DNA of 64,000 nucleotides, taken from positions 1-64,000 of the forward strand of contig JAXDHR010000127.1 in NCBI GenBank assembly GCA_034664425.1, written 5' to 3'. Source of the stretch: DATBDM01 sp034664425. Lineage in GTDB: Bacteria > Actinomycetota > Thermoleophilia > Solirubrobacterales > Solirubrobacteraceae. The notes below the pieces were generated by a model, which saw nothing but the letters and a program-made list of their open reading frames with translations, did no database searches and was not told the origin of the DNA. The position numbers and the translations under genes are program-made. This document shows positions 35,172 to 44,216 of the stretch, one piece after another; within the stretch, counting starts at the first letter, position 1, and every line of letters starts with the position of its first letter.

Positions 35172-35438
35172 ATGGCCAACATCCCTTCCCAGATCAAGCG
35201 CAACCAGCGCACCTTGCGCGAGCGCTTCGAGAACCGCCACTACACGTCGCAGATCAAGACGTACTTCCGCCGGCTCGAGGCCGCCGTCACCGAGGGTGAC
35301 GACACCCGCGCCGACGCCGAGCATCGCCAGCTGATCAAGCTGATCGACAAGGCGGTCAAGCGTGGCGCGCTGCACCGCAACAACGGCGCCCGCAAGAAGT
35401 CTCGCGCGGCTCGCCTGCGTCGCCGCCAGCAGGCCTAG
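35172..35438 (+). CDS. rpsT: 30S ribosomal protein S20
   Basis: 88-residue basic helical protein of the 30S subunit, binding 16S helix 9 and 44. It begins ANIPSQIKRNQRTLRE and has the ADAEHRQLIKLIDKAVKRGALHRNNGARKKSRAARL block typical of S20. No Shine-Dalgarno motif; leader hairpin just upstream. Transcribed opposite to the surrounding operons, as is usual for rpsT. Confidence 0.97.
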   Translation: MANIPSQIKRNQRTLRERFENRHYTSQIKTYFRRLEAAVTEGDDTRADAEHRQLIKLIDKAVKRGALHRNNGARKKSRAARLRRRQQA

Positions 35439-35486
35439 CGGTCTCGGACCTCCACCGCCGCCGCGTGTTCCGCGCGGCGTCCCGAA

Positions 35487-35504
35487 GCCCGCCTCGTTGC
35501 GGGC
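35487..35504. terminator. hairpin between converging rpsT and holA
   Basis: GCCCGC (35487-35492) and GCGGGC (35499-35504), 6-base loop, followed by CTCTT on the + strand. A modest stem located between two converging genes. Confidence 0.4.
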
Positions 35505-35555
35505 CTCTTGGCGTTCGGGCCCGTCTGCCGTTCCACAGGTCAGCCGTCCGCCCCT

Positions 35556-36533
35556 TCAGGCCGTCAGCTTCATGATCGTCCGAACCGCTGCGGTCTCCTC
35601 GCTGAGCACCCCGTGGCCTCCGCCGCGGCTCTCCAGCTCGAGGTCGGCGAGCAGCTCGAGCCCGCGCCGGTAGCTCTCGACGTCGCGCTTGGAGACGTCT
35701 GCGATCAGGCGATCGGCGGCGAAGCCGGGCATCCGCAGGCCGCGCTTGATCTGTGCGGCCGGCTGACCGGCGGCAAGCGACTCGGCGACGCCCAGGGCGT
35801 CACGGACGCGACGCACCATGCCGTAGAGCAGGCCGGGAAGGCGCTCGCCCTGGGTGCGCAGCTCGAGCAGCGCGCGTGTCGCCGTGCGACCGTCGCCGGC
35901 GACGAGCGCGTCGGCCAGCGTCCACAGCTTGCGCTCGGCTGAGCTCGCGCTCGACGCCTCCACCTCCTCGACGCCGATGTGCGCACCCTCGCCGTGCTCG
36001 AGTGCGAGCTTCTCCAGCTCGCGCACCAGCCGCTGCTGGCGCTCGCCGACCTGGCCGACCAGCGCGCGGGCGGCCTGTTTGTCGAGCTCGATCCCGAGCT
36101 CCTCCCCCCGCGCCTGCAGCCAGCGCGGCAGCTCGCGCGGCTTGACCGACAGCTCGGCGGCGACCTGACCGCCGGCCTTCTTGACCGCCGCGGCCAGCGC
36201 ATCGGGAACCTTCGCACGGCCCTCGTCGCGACCGAAGAACGCCACGGTGATGCCGGCCGCCTCGAGTCCCTCCATCGCGGCGGCGACCGGCGCGATGTCG
36301 CCGTCCTTCCAGCGCTCGACGCCGTCGGCGATGACGAACCGCCGGCCGACCGCGAAGGTCAGGCTCGACAGCGCCATGACGATCGCCTCCGGCGTGCACG
36401 CATCGCCCTCGAAGAGCTCCACGCCGCCGACGCCGCTCGCCGCCTCGGCCATCGCGCGCAGGCGCGCGCGCCGCTCGGCGATGCGGCCGTGGTCGTCGCC
36501 ATGGATCAGGTACGCGGCGCGAAAGCTCGGCAC
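35556..36533 (-). CDS. holA: DNA polymerase III subunit delta
   Basis: Clamp-loader subunit that opens the beta clamp. 325 residues, GTG start. The AAA+-like fold lacks a Walker A, as is normal for delta. Recognisable segments: SFRAAYLIHGDD at the start, SLTFAVGRRFVIADGVERWK near 56-75, and the C-terminal helical collar (LWTLADALVAGDGRTATRALLEL). Its place after comEA-comEC is the standard bacterial order. Confidence 0.93.
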   Translation of the reverse strand: MPSFRAAYLIHGDDHGRIAERRARLRAMAEAASGVGGVELFEGDACTPEAIVMALSSLTFAVGRRFVIADGVERWKDGDIAPVAAAMEGLEAAGITVAFFGRDEGRAKVPDALAAAVKKAGGQVAAELSVKPRELPRWLQARGEELGIELDKQAARALVGQVGERQQRLVRELEKLALEHGEGAHIGVEEVEASSASSAERKLWTLADALVAGDGRTATRALLELRTQGERLPGLLYGMVRRVRDALGVAESLAAGQPAAQIKRGLRMPGFAADRLIADVSKRDVESYRRGLELLADLELESRGGGHGVLSEETAAVRTIMKLTA

Positions 36534-36592
36534 GACCGCCGATTCTAGGCCCGCGTCCGGCGCGCCCGGCGCCGCGCTGGCCGCGCCGCTGC

Positions 36593-37021
36593 TCAGGCCC
36601 GCGTCGACGGGTGCGCGCCGTCCTGCGGCGTGGCGAACTCGCTGCCCTCGATCAGCTCGATCCGGTAGCCGTCCGGATCGGCCACGAAGGCGATCCGCGG
36701 CAGCTCGTCGCGCCCACCGGGCCGGTACGGCGGCTTCTCCGGCTCCACCCCCAGCTCCGCGAGGCGTCCGAGCAGCCCGTCCAGGTCCTCCACGGTGATC
36801 GCGAAGTGGTTGTAGCCCTCGCCGAGCGAGTACGGCTCCTCGCGCCCGACGTTGACCGTCAGCTCGAGCCGGTCCCCGTCCCCAGGCAGGCCGAAGTAGA
36901 CGTTGTAGGCCGAGTCGAAGTTCAGGCGGCCGCGCTCCTCGAAGCCGAGGGCCTCGTAGAAGCGAGCGGACGCCTCGATGTCCCGGACTCGGACGCAGGT
37001 GTGCACGAACGCGTTGGCCAT
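36593..37021 (-). CDS. VOC-family glyoxalase I-like protein
   Basis: 142-residue vicinal-oxygen-chelate protein. Four likely metal ligands are present in the two beta-alpha-beta-beta-beta modules: His in FVHTCVRV (residue 7), Glu in RLELTVN, His in YNHFAITV and Glu in YRIELIE, as in lactoylglutathione lyase. Actinobacteria usually lack glutathione, so the true thiol or substrate may differ. It lies between comEC and holA, where it has no obvious functional link. Confidence 0.88.
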   Translation of the reverse strand: MANAFVHTCVRVRDIEASARFYEALGFEERGRLNFDSAYNVYFGLPGDGDRLELTVNVGREEPYSLGEGYNHFAITVEDLDGLLGRLAELGVEPEKPPYRPGGRDELPRIAFVADPDGYRIELIEGSEFATPQDGAHPSTRA

Positions 37022-37048
37022 GCTCCGGAGTGTGCCACCGCGGGATTA

Positions 37049-39418
37049 TCAGCGGCCGACCCCCAGGCGCTCGAGCGTCATCGAGCCGCCGCGTGCGTGC
37101 AAGCGGACCGTGCCGTCGCGGTCCGTGCGGACGACGGTCGTGCCGCGCAGCTCTGCGACCGTCGCCGGCGCCGGGTGCCCGTAGCGGTTGCGGCGGCCGA
37201 CCTCGATCGCGGCGACCTCGGGGGTCAGGCGCTGCAGCAGCAGCGGCAGCCCCTCGTCGGCGCTGCCGTGGTGGGCCACCTTGAGCACCTCGACGTGCGG
37301 GAGCGCGAGCGGGAGGGTGATGTCGGACTCCGCGTCGGCCGTCAGCAGGACGTCGACGCGGTCCGCCGTCGCGAGTGCCACCACCGCTCGCTCGTTCGGA
37401 TCGCCGTCCGGCCGTTCCTCCGGCGCGAGCGGCGGAGGCCAGAGGATCCGCAGACGCAGGCCGCCGAGGTCGAGGGACTCGCCCGCGTGCGCGGCGATGA
37501 CCCGCCCCGCGGCCTGCGCCTCCGCGGCGGCGAGCCCGCGCTGGACGGGCGTCGGCCAGCCTGCCCCGCCGTCGATCACCAGCCGCGGCGAGAAGCGGCG
37601 CACGACGGCGAGCGCGGCGCCCTCGTGATCGGACTGCGCGTGGGTGAGCACCAGCACGTCGAGCCGGCGGACGCCAGCCGCGGCGAGGCGGTCGAGGATC
37701 GGCCCGTCAGGTGGTCCGGTGTCGACGAGCATCGACGCGCCATTGCGTTGCAGGAGCGTGGCGTCGCCCTGCCCGATGTCGAGGAAGGAGACGACGAGCT
37801 CGCCGGGCAGCGGCGGCTGCGGCCGTCCGCGCGCATGCGCCACGCCGACGCCGACGCAGCCCGCGGCCACGGCGGCGGCGAGGACGGCCCGGCGGTTGCC
37901 CGCGGCCTGCCTGCGTGGCCGAGGCCGGCTACGTGCGAGCACCCGCAGCGCAGCCCAGCAGACCGCTCCCAGGGTCGCGTACGCCCCCGCGAGCGCAAGG
38001 GGCGAGCGAACGCGCACGTCAACGGCCGCCAGCGGCGCGCCGGCCGAGACGTGTGCGACCCAGCCGACGAACGCCAGCAGCGGAGCGGCCAGCGCATCGA
38101 ACGGGACGGCGAGCGCGGGCGCGGCCTGCGCGACCGCGGCGGCGAGCATCCCGAGCCACATGATCGGCGCGACCGCCGGCGCTGCGATCAGGTTCGCCGG
38201 CAGCGAGACCAGCGACACCTGCTCGAAGTGAAGAGCCATCAGCGGCGCGGTACCGAGCGTCGCGGCGATCGTGATGGCGGCCGCGTCGGCGAGCGCGGAG
38301 GGCAGTTGCCGGGCGAGGACCGTGCGCAATCCCGGCCCGAGGGCGAGCAGCGCCACCACGGCGGCGAACGACAGCTGCCACCCCGGCTCGGCGGCGGTCA
38401 GCGGGTTGAGCAGCAGCGTCACGGCCGCGGCGAGGCCGAGCGCGTACCAGCGACTCGTGCCGCGGCCCGCCAGCGCCGCGGCGAGGCCCGCCGCCCCCAT
38501 CACCCCCGCGCGTTGGATCGACGGCCCCGCGCCCGTGAGCGGGACGTACAGCGCGACCAGCGCGAGCGCCGCGAGCAGGCGGCCCCGGAGCGCCACGCCG
38601 GTCAGCGCCCCGAGCGCGAGCACGAGCGTCGCGAGCAGCATCACGTTCTGGCCGCTCACCGCCAGGATGTGCGCGAGACCCGAACGCTGGAAGTCGGTAC
38701 GGACCCCGTCGGAGAGCCGATCGTCCTCACCCAGGACCATCCCGCGCATCAGTGCCGCCTCGGGCGGCGCCAGCCCGCGGTCGAGGGCCGCCTCGGCGCG
38801 GCGGCGGGCGCTGTCCAGCGCCCCGAGGAGTCCGCCGCGGCGCGCGCCGGTCGCGCGGGCCTCGTCCGCCGCGATGGCGGCGAGCGCCCCGCGGCGGTGC
38901 TGGTAGGCCTCCCAGCGCGTCAGCGGCTCGATCCAGCCGCGGACCGCGAGCACGTCCCCCACCTCGGGCGACGCGTGGCCGAGCAGCGCCCGGCGCAGGC
39001 GCAGGACGGCCTGCTCGCCCCGTGCCGGTCCGTCCAGCAGCCGCACGCGGGCCGCCGCCGTCCCGAACCCGCGATCGCGCAGCGGCTCGAGCACGACCAC
39101 GCGCCCGGAGACCGGGTGGCCCTCCATCACCGTGAGCGCCCCGTGCTCGAACGCCGTGACCCGCTCCTGCGCGGCGGCACCGCCGGCCAGCACGGCCGCG
39201 GCGGCGACCATGGCGGCTGCTGGCCGCCGGGTGGCCGGCGCCACCGCGGCGGCGGCGGCCGCCGCCCCCACCAGCACCGCGACGCGGCCGAGTGGACCGA
39301 GCAGCAGGCCGGCGACGAGTGCGAACAGCGCGCGATGGCGGGGGTGCGCTGCGACGAGCGAGCGCGCCAGGGCGGCCCGCTCCACGACCCGCCGCGACGT
39401 CCTGAGCCGTGCGCTCAC
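37049..39418 (-). CDS. comEC: DNA internalization-related competence protein ComEC/Rec2
   Basis: Membrane channel for single-stranded DNA uptake. 789 residues from GTG 39418, which overlaps the comEA stop: N-terminal helices and a DUF4131/OB-like part (about 1-180), a competence membrane domain (HILAVSGQNVMLLA and GPSIQRAGVMG, about 200-460) and a C-terminal metallo-beta-lactamase-like domain (VSFLDIGQGDATLLQ, VLTHAQSDHEGAA, LKVAHHGSADEG). The metal motif HxDxDH reads HAQSDH, with Gln for the first Asp. Function in natural competence is inferred from family and from ComEA next door. Confidence 0.92.
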   Translation of the reverse strand: MSARLRTSRRVVERAALARSLVAAHPRHRALFALVAGLLLGPLGRVAVLVGAAAAAAAVAPATRRPAAAMVAAAAVLAGGAAAQERVTAFEHGALTVMEGHPVSGRVVVLEPLRDRGFGTAAARVRLLDGPARGEQAVLRLRRALLGHASPEVGDVLAVRGWIEPLTRWEAYQHRRGALAAIAADEARATGARRGGLLGALDSARRRAEAALDRGLAPPEAALMRGMVLGEDDRLSDGVRTDFQRSGLAHILAVSGQNVMLLATLVLALGALTGVALRGRLLAALALVALYVPLTGAGPSIQRAGVMGAAGLAAALAGRGTSRWYALGLAAAVTLLLNPLTAAEPGWQLSFAAVVALLALGPGLRTVLARQLPSALADAAAITIAATLGTAPLMALHFEQVSLVSLPANLIAAPAVAPIMWLGMLAAAVAQAAPALAVPFDALAAPLLAFVGWVAHVSAGAPLAAVDVRVRSPLALAGAYATLGAVCWAALRVLARSRPRPRRQAAGNRRAVLAAAVAAGCVGVGVAHARGRPQPPLPGELVVSFLDIGQGDATLLQRNGASMLVDTGPPDGPILDRLAAAGVRRLDVLVLTHAQSDHEGAALAVVRRFSPRLVIDGGAGWPTPVQRGLAAAEAQAAGRVIAAHAGESLDLGGLRLRILWPPPLAPEERPDGDPNERAVVALATADRVDVLLTADAESDITLPLALPHVEVLKVAHHGSADEGLPLLLQRLTPEVAAIEVGRRNRYGHPAPATVAELRGTTVVRTDRDGTVRLHARGGSMTLERLGVGR

Positions 39419-40005
39419 ACGCGTACGTGGTCGCGGAGCGCGGCGAGCCGCTTCGGGCCGATCCCCGACACCTGGCCGAGCTCCTCGACCGATCCGAAGC
39501 CGCCATGCTGCTGCCGGTACTCGAGGATCTTCTGCGCCGTCGCAGGCCCGACGCCGTCGAGCGTGTCGAGCTGCTCCAGCGTCGCGGTGTTGAGATCGAC
39601 GGGCAGCGCCGGGACGCTGCCGGGCAGCCCGCTCGCGCTCGCCGTGGCGGCCGCGGCGCCGCCGGGTATGCGCTTCGGGACCAGGACCTGGCGGCCGTCC
39701 TCGAGCTTCTGAGCGAGGTTGATCGCGCTCAGGTCGGCACCGCGGCGCGCGCCGCCCGCGCGTTCGACCGCGTCGGTGACGCGCGCGCCCGCCCGCAGCC
39801 GGTAGACGCCGGGACGGCGCACGGCTCCCGCGACGTCGATGAGCACGGGGCCGCCCGCGCCGCCGTCGTCCTGGACATTCAGGGCGGCCGGGGCGGCCAC
39901 CGGCTCGGCGGCGGGGCGGCGATGGAGCAGTACGAGCCCGACAACCGCGAGGACGAGCACGCCGGCGACCCATCCGGCGATCTGGCGAGGGGTGATTTCG
40001 GGCAT
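39415..40005 (-). CDS. comEA: competence protein ComEA (helix-hairpin-helix DNA-binding)
   Basis: Membrane-anchored DNA receptor for uptake. 196 residues: one transmembrane helix near 10-28, an SLBB domain around 52-112 (VDVAGAVRRPGVYRLRAGARV-type sequence), a flexible Ala/Ser/Gly linker, and two helix-hairpin-helix motifs at the C-terminus (LNTATLEQLDTLDGVGPATAQKI and SGIGPKRLAALRDH). Coupled to comEC by a GTGA overlap. Confidence 0.95.
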   Translation of the reverse strand: MPEITPRQIAGWVAGVLVLAVVGLVLLHRRPAAEPVAAPAALNVQDDGGAGGPVLIDVAGAVRRPGVYRLRAGARVTDAVERAGGARRGADLSAINLAQKLEDGRQVLVPKRIPGGAAAATASASGLPGSVPALPVDLNTATLEQLDTLDGVGPATAQKILEYRQQHGGFGSVEELGQVSGIGPKRLAALRDHVRV

Positions 40006-40142
40006 GCGGCCATCCTCGTCCCGAATCCCGAACGGATCTGCCCCGCTTCGTGACAGAACCGCACCAACACCGTCAGAAGACTGCGCGCTTCAGCGGATCT
40101 CGCCGCGTCGGGGGCATCATCCCCGGCGTGATCCCCGCCCTG

Positions 40143-42596
40143 TCAGCGCACGACGAAGTTCACGAGCTTGTCCGGCACCACGATCGCCCTCACGATCTCC
40201 TTGCCGTCGACGTGCGTGTGCACGTTCGGTCGCTCGCGAGCGAGCGACTCGAGCTCCTCCCGCGCGGTCCCCGCCGGTGCCTGGACGCGATCCCGGAGCT
40301 TCCCGTTGACCTGCACGACGACCTCGACGGTGTCGGTCTCCAGCACCGAGAGGTCCGCCGCCGGCCACGGCTGCTCCCAGACCCGGTCCCCGGTCAACAT
40401 CTCGTAGACCTCGCTCCCGGCGTGCGGCGCGAACGGGAAGATGAGCGACGCCGCGGTCGCGGCGGCGAAGTGCAGGGCCGCGTCGGTCGCGTGCTCGCGA
40501 TGGCGGTAGCACTCGTTCACCAGCTCCATGACGGCTGCGATCGCCGTGTTGAACGCGAAGCGGCCCGCCATGTCGTTCGTGACCTTGTCGATCGCCCAGT
40601 GCGCCTTGCGCACGACCTCGCGGTCTGCGCCGTCGTACTGCGTCGCGCCGGTCTCGAGCGGCTGCGGCCCCGTGCGCTCGGCAATCTCCGCACCGAGCCG
40701 CCACAGCCGGCCGAGGAACCGGTGGACGCCTTCGACGCCCTCGTCTGTCCAGTCGGCGTCCTGATCGGGTGGTCCGATGAAGAGCGTGTAGCAGCGGGCG
40801 GTATCGGCGCCGTAGCGCGAGACGTAGCCGTCGGGGCTGATCATGTTCCCCTTGGACTTGGACATCTTCGCGCCGTCGCGCGTGATCATCCCCTGGGTGA
40901 ACAGGCGCTGGAAGGGCTCGTTCGCGCGCAGAAGCCCGAGGTCGGAGAACGCCTTCACGAAGAAGCGGGCGTACAGCAGGTGCAGGATCGCGTGCTCGAT
41001 CCCGCCGATGTACTGGTACACCGGCATCCAGCGGTTGACGATCGCGGGATCCCACGCCGCCTCGTCGTTGTGGGGGTCGCAGTAGCGCAGGAAGTACCAC
41101 GACGAGTCCACGAAGGTGTCCATCGTGTCGGTCTCGCGGCGCGCCGGGCCGCCGCAGTCGGGGCAGGTCGTGTTGACCCAGTCCTCGACGGCGGCCAGCG
41201 GCGAGCGGCCCTGCGGGGCGTAGTCCTCGACGTCCGGCAGCTCGACCGGCAGCTGGTCCTCCGGCACGGCGATGATGCCATCGCGCTCGCAGTAGACGAT
41301 CGGGATCGGGCAGCCCCAGTAGCGCTGGCGCGACAGCAGCCAGTCGCGCAGGCGGTAGTTGACCGAGCGGTGTCCGCGCCCCTGCCGGTCGAGCCAGTCG
41401 ACGATCTGGTCGAGTGCCTCGCGGTTGGGCAGCCCGTCGAACTCCGGCGCCGAGTTGATCAGCGGCCCGTCGCCCGAGCACGGCAGCTCTTCGCCGCAGT
41501 CCACGACCTTGCGGATGGGCAGGTCGAAGGTCGTCGCGAAGTCGTAGTCGCGGTCGTCGTGGGCCGGCACGGCCATGATCGCGCCCGTGCCGTACTCCAT
41601 CAGCACGTAGTCCGCGACCCACATGGGGATGCGCTCGCCGTTGACGGGGTTGACGACGCTGCGTCCGAGCGGTACGCCGGTCTTCGTGCGCTCGTTGTCG
41701 GCGCGTTCCTCCGTGCCCTCGCTCAGCGTGCGGTTGACGTACGCCCGGACCTCCGACTCGAACTCCGTGCCCGCGGCCAGCTTGAGCACGTCGGGATGCT
41801 CGGGCGCCATCACGAAGAACGTCGCGCCGAACAGCGTGTCCGGCCGCGTGGTGAACACCGGGTAGTCGACTCCCAGCTCAGGACAGCTGAACGTCACCTC
41901 GGCGCCCTCCGAGCGGCCGATCCAGTTGCGCTGCATCGTCTTCACGTGCGGCGGCCAGTCGATGCCGTCGAGGTCGTCCAGCAGGCGGTCGGCGTAGTCG
42001 GTGATGCGGAAGAACCACTGCTCGAGCTGGCGCAGCTCGACGATCGACCCGCAGCGCTCGCAGCGTCCGTCGATCACCTGCTCGTTCGCGAGCACGGTGG
42101 CGTCCTTCGGGCACCAGTTGACCGCGGCCTCCTTGCGGTATGCCAGTCCTCGCTCGAAGAGCTGCAGGAACAGCCACTGCGTCCAGCGGTAGTAGCGCGG
42201 CTCGCTGGTGGCGAACTCGCGCGACCAGTCGATCGAGATCCCCCACGAGCGGAACGCGCGCTGGAACTGCTCGATCGACGTCCGCGTGGCGTCCCGCGGA
42301 TGCACGCCCGTCTTGATCGCGTTGTTCTCGGCGGGCAGGCCGAACGCGTCGTAGCCCATCGGGTGCAGCACGCGCTCGCCGCGCCGCCGATGGAAGTGGG
42401 CGACGGCGTCCCCCACGGAGTAGTTCTTCAGATGCCCCATGTGCGGCTCGCCGCTCGGATACGGCAGCATCTCGAGGACGTAGGAGGTGTCCTCGCCGGC
42501 GAGGTCGTTCGAGACCTCCCACGTCCGCTCACGATCCCAGACCGCCTGCCACTTCGGCTCGATCGCAGAGGGGTCGTATCGGCGCTCGTCGGGCAT
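40143..42596 (-). CDS. leuS: leucyl-tRNA synthetase
   Basis: Class I synthetase charging tRNA-Leu, 817 residues. The HMGH signature is at 52-55 in PSGEPHMGHLKNYS, the editing (CP1) domain includes VFTTRPDTLFGATF, and AKMSKSKGN is near residue 578. Cys clusters CERCGS and CPDCGG are consistent with a zinc finger. The 74 bases before the start are too short for a T-box leader. It lies 137 bases upstream of comEA. Confidence 0.97.
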   Translation of the reverse strand: MPDERRYDPSAIEPKWQAVWDRERTWEVSNDLAGEDTSYVLEMLPYPSGEPHMGHLKNYSVGDAVAHFHRRRGERVLHPMGYDAFGLPAENNAIKTGVHPRDATRTSIEQFQRAFRSWGISIDWSREFATSEPRYYRWTQWLFLQLFERGLAYRKEAAVNWCPKDATVLANEQVIDGRCERCGSIVELRQLEQWFFRITDYADRLLDDLDGIDWPPHVKTMQRNWIGRSEGAEVTFSCPELGVDYPVFTTRPDTLFGATFFVMAPEHPDVLKLAAGTEFESEVRAYVNRTLSEGTEERADNERTKTGVPLGRSVVNPVNGERIPMWVADYVLMEYGTGAIMAVPAHDDRDYDFATTFDLPIRKVVDCGEELPCSGDGPLINSAPEFDGLPNREALDQIVDWLDRQGRGHRSVNYRLRDWLLSRQRYWGCPIPIVYCERDGIIAVPEDQLPVELPDVEDYAPQGRSPLAAVEDWVNTTCPDCGGPARRETDTMDTFVDSSWYFLRYCDPHNDEAAWDPAIVNRWMPVYQYIGGIEHAILHLLYARFFVKAFSDLGLLRANEPFQRLFTQGMITRDGAKMSKSKGNMISPDGYVSRYGADTARCYTLFIGPPDQDADWTDEGVEGVHRFLGRLWRLGAEIAERTGPQPLETGATQYDGADREVVRKAHWAIDKVTNDMAGRFAFNTAIAAVMELVNECYRHREHATDAALHFAAATAASLIFPFAPHAGSEVYEMLTGDRVWEQPWPAADLSVLETDTVEVVVQVNGKLRDRVQAPAGTAREELESLARERPNVHTHVDGKEIVRAIVVPDKLVNFVVR

Positions 42597-42670
42597 GGGA
42601 GCGCGGAGGTTAGCGACGTGCCCGCGAGCGATCGCGGCCGTCCGCGGCGTGGCGAGGCGCGAGGCTGACG

Positions 42671-43155
42671 ATGTCGACGAACCAGAAGGGCGCGATCGCC
42701 GAGGCCGCGATCAGCCTCGCAGCGCTGGGGATGGGCATCGACGTGTACCGGCCGATCGCCGAGGGCGGACGCTTCGACCTGATCTTCTGCCTGCCCGAGG
42801 GCGACCTGTCACGCGTGCGGTGCAAGTGGGCGAACCTGGTACGCGGCGCAGTCGTGATCCGGATCCGGTCGTGCCGGCGTGCCGCGAGGGGATGCGAACC
42901 CGCTCGTACACGTCCGAGGAGATCGATGCGATCGCGGCGTACTGCCCTGAGACGGGCGCGTGTTACTACCTCCCGATGGCTGAGATCGCCGGCCGCCAGG
43001 TCGTCCATCTCCGCACGGAACCGGCGCGAAACGGTCAGCGCAAGCGGCTACACTTCGCGGAGCAGTACCGCCTTGGGGCTATAGCTCAGCTGGGAGAGCG
43101 TCTGGCTGGCAGCCAGAAGGTCGCCGGTTCGAGCCCGGCTAGCTCCATCGCATGA
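42671..43155 (+). pseudogene. frameshifted PD-(D/E)XK endonuclease gene (PDDEXK_5 type) running into tRNA-Ala
   Basis: The first part (42671 to about 42883) reads STNQKGAIAEAAISLAALGMGIDVYRP, then GRFDLIFCLPEG and RVRCKWANLV, like the intron-associated PD-(D/E)XK family, in which this last motif is usually VQCKWA. The second part continues in another frame: REGMRTRSYTSEEIDAIAAY, CYYLPMAEIAGR and HLRTEPARNGQR. The two join if one base missing near 42883 (GCCGCGAG for GCCCGCGAG) is restored, giving RRAREGMRTR. The second frame stays open through the whole tRNA gene to TGA 43153-43155. The catalytic core is split, so it is a pseudogene or a sequence error. Known relatives lie just before tRNA genes. 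Confidence 0.75.
43075..43147 (+). tRNA. tRNA-Ala(GGC)
   Basis: Clover leaf folds by eye: acceptor GGGGCTA with TAGCTCC (one G-T pair), D-arm GCTC with GAGC, anticodon stem TCTGG/CCAGA around loop CTGGCAG (anticodon GGC), variable AGGTC, T-arm GCCGG-TTCGAGC-CCGGC, discriminator A. CCA is not encoded. It decodes GCC, the main Ala codon in this DNA. A strong hairpin follows 6 bases later. Confidence 0.97.
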
Positions 43156-43177
43156 AGGCCGCCTCCGGGCGGCCTTC
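43154..43177 (+). terminator. terminator hairpin after tRNA-Ala
   Basis: Perfect 10-base stem GAAGGCCGCC (43154-43163) and GGCGGCCTTC (43168-43177) with TCCG loop, followed by GTCGTTT. It lies between the tRNA and the converging rsfS stop, and may end both transcripts. Confidence 0.8.
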
Positions 43178-43193
43178 GTCGTTTCAGGACGCG

Positions 43194-43565
43194 CTAGACC
43201 TCGATCTCGCGCCGCGGCGCCTCACCCCAGAGCTGCTCGAGGCGGTAGAACTCCCGCGCGTCGGGCGTGAAGATGTGGACGACGGCGTCGAGGTAGTCCA
43301 TCAGGATCCAGCGCGACTCGCCGGTGCCCTCGACGCGGCGCGGGAGGATGCCGTGATCCTTCTTCATCCCCTCGTGGATGCGGTCGTGGATCGCCTTCGT
43401 CTGGCGGTCGGTGTTGCCGGAGCACACGAGGAAGTAGTCCGTGTAACCGAGCACGCCGCGGAGGTCGAGCTCGACGAGCTCGATCGCCTTGACGTCGGAC
43501 GCGTAGCCCGCGATCCAGGCGGCGACGTCCTCGGGGGTATGGGTCTGCTGGGGCAGCTGGGTCAT
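43194..43565 (-). CDS. rsfS: ribosome silencing factor RsfS
   Basis: Binds L14 of the 50S subunit and blocks subunit joining in starvation. 123 residues with the family core AIELVELDLRGVLGYTDYFLVCSGNTDRQTKAIHD and a WILMDYLDAVVHIFTPDAREFYRLEQLW ending. Coupled to nadD (43562-43565), the standard obg-proB-proA-nadD-rsfS order. Confidence 0.96.
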   Translation of the reverse strand: MTQLPQQTHTPEDVAAWIAGYASDVKAIELVELDLRGVLGYTDYFLVCSGNTDRQTKAIHDRIHEGMKKDHGILPRRVEGTGESRWILMDYLDAVVHIFTPDAREFYRLEQLWGEAPRREIEV

Positions 43566-44158
43566 CGGTAGAGACCGGCGCGCTCGATGGCAGCCGCGAC
43601 GGGGTTGGGGACGAGATGGCGGATCGACCGGCCCGCCGCGACGCGGCGGCGGATCATGGACGATGAGATGTCGATGCGGGGCATGTCGAAGGAGCGGATG
43701 CGGTCGGGGACGCCGCGCAGGCCGCCGAGGTGCTCGCCGATCGCGTTCGGATCGACCTCGTCGCGCCCGGCGACGCCGATCTCGGCCAGCTCGAGGATCG
43801 CCTCGGGCTCGCGCCACTCGGGGAGCGACAGGGCCATGTCGCCTCCCACGATGAACGTCAGCTCGTCCTCGGGACGGTGCGCATGCAGTCGTCGCAGGGT
43901 ATCGACCGTGAACGAGCGCCCGGGGACGTCGGCCTCCGCGCGCGAGACGCCGATGCGGTCGTCCTCGACCGCGGTGAGCCGGCAGAGCTCCACCCGGCAC
44001 TCGACGCCGGGGTCGCCATCGGCGTCCTTGTGGGGCGGCGTGTGGACCGGCAGCAGCTCGACGCGGTCGAGACCGAGCTGATCGAGCGCCTCCGCCGCGC
44101 AGACCAGGTGCCCGAGGTGCGGCGGGTTGAACGTCCCGCCCAGCAGGCCGAGCCTCAC
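43562..44158 (-). CDS. nadD: nicotinate-nucleotide adenylyltransferase
   Basis: Makes deamido-NAD from nicotinate mononucleotide and ATP. 198 residues; the nucleotidyltransferase motif GGTFNPPHLGH is at 7-17 and ISSSMIRRR near the end binds the triphosphate. GTG start; the bases directly before it are an 18-base tandem repeat, and no Shine-Dalgarno is seen. Confidence 0.95.
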   Translation of the reverse strand: MRLGLLGGTFNPPHLGHLVCAAEALDQLGLDRVELLPVHTPPHKDADGDPGVECRVELCRLTAVEDDRIGVSRAEADVPGRSFTVDTLRRLHAHRPEDELTFIVGGDMALSLPEWREPEAILELAEIGVAGRDEVDPNAIGEHLGGLRGVPDRIRSFDMPRIDISSSMIRRRVAAGRSIRHLVPNPVAAAIERAGLYR

Positions 44159-44201
44159 GCGGACCGGCGGAGCGACGCGGACCGGCGGAGCGACGCGGAC
44201 C
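44159..44201. repeat. 18-base tandem repeat (2.4 copies) between proA and nadD
   Basis: Two identical copies of GCGGACCGGCGGAGCGAC (44159-44176 and 44177-44194) and the first 7 bases of a third. It abuts the nadD GTG and fills most of the 58-base gap to proA. Confidence 0.9.
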
Positions 44202-44216
44202 CGTGGCCGTCACCCG

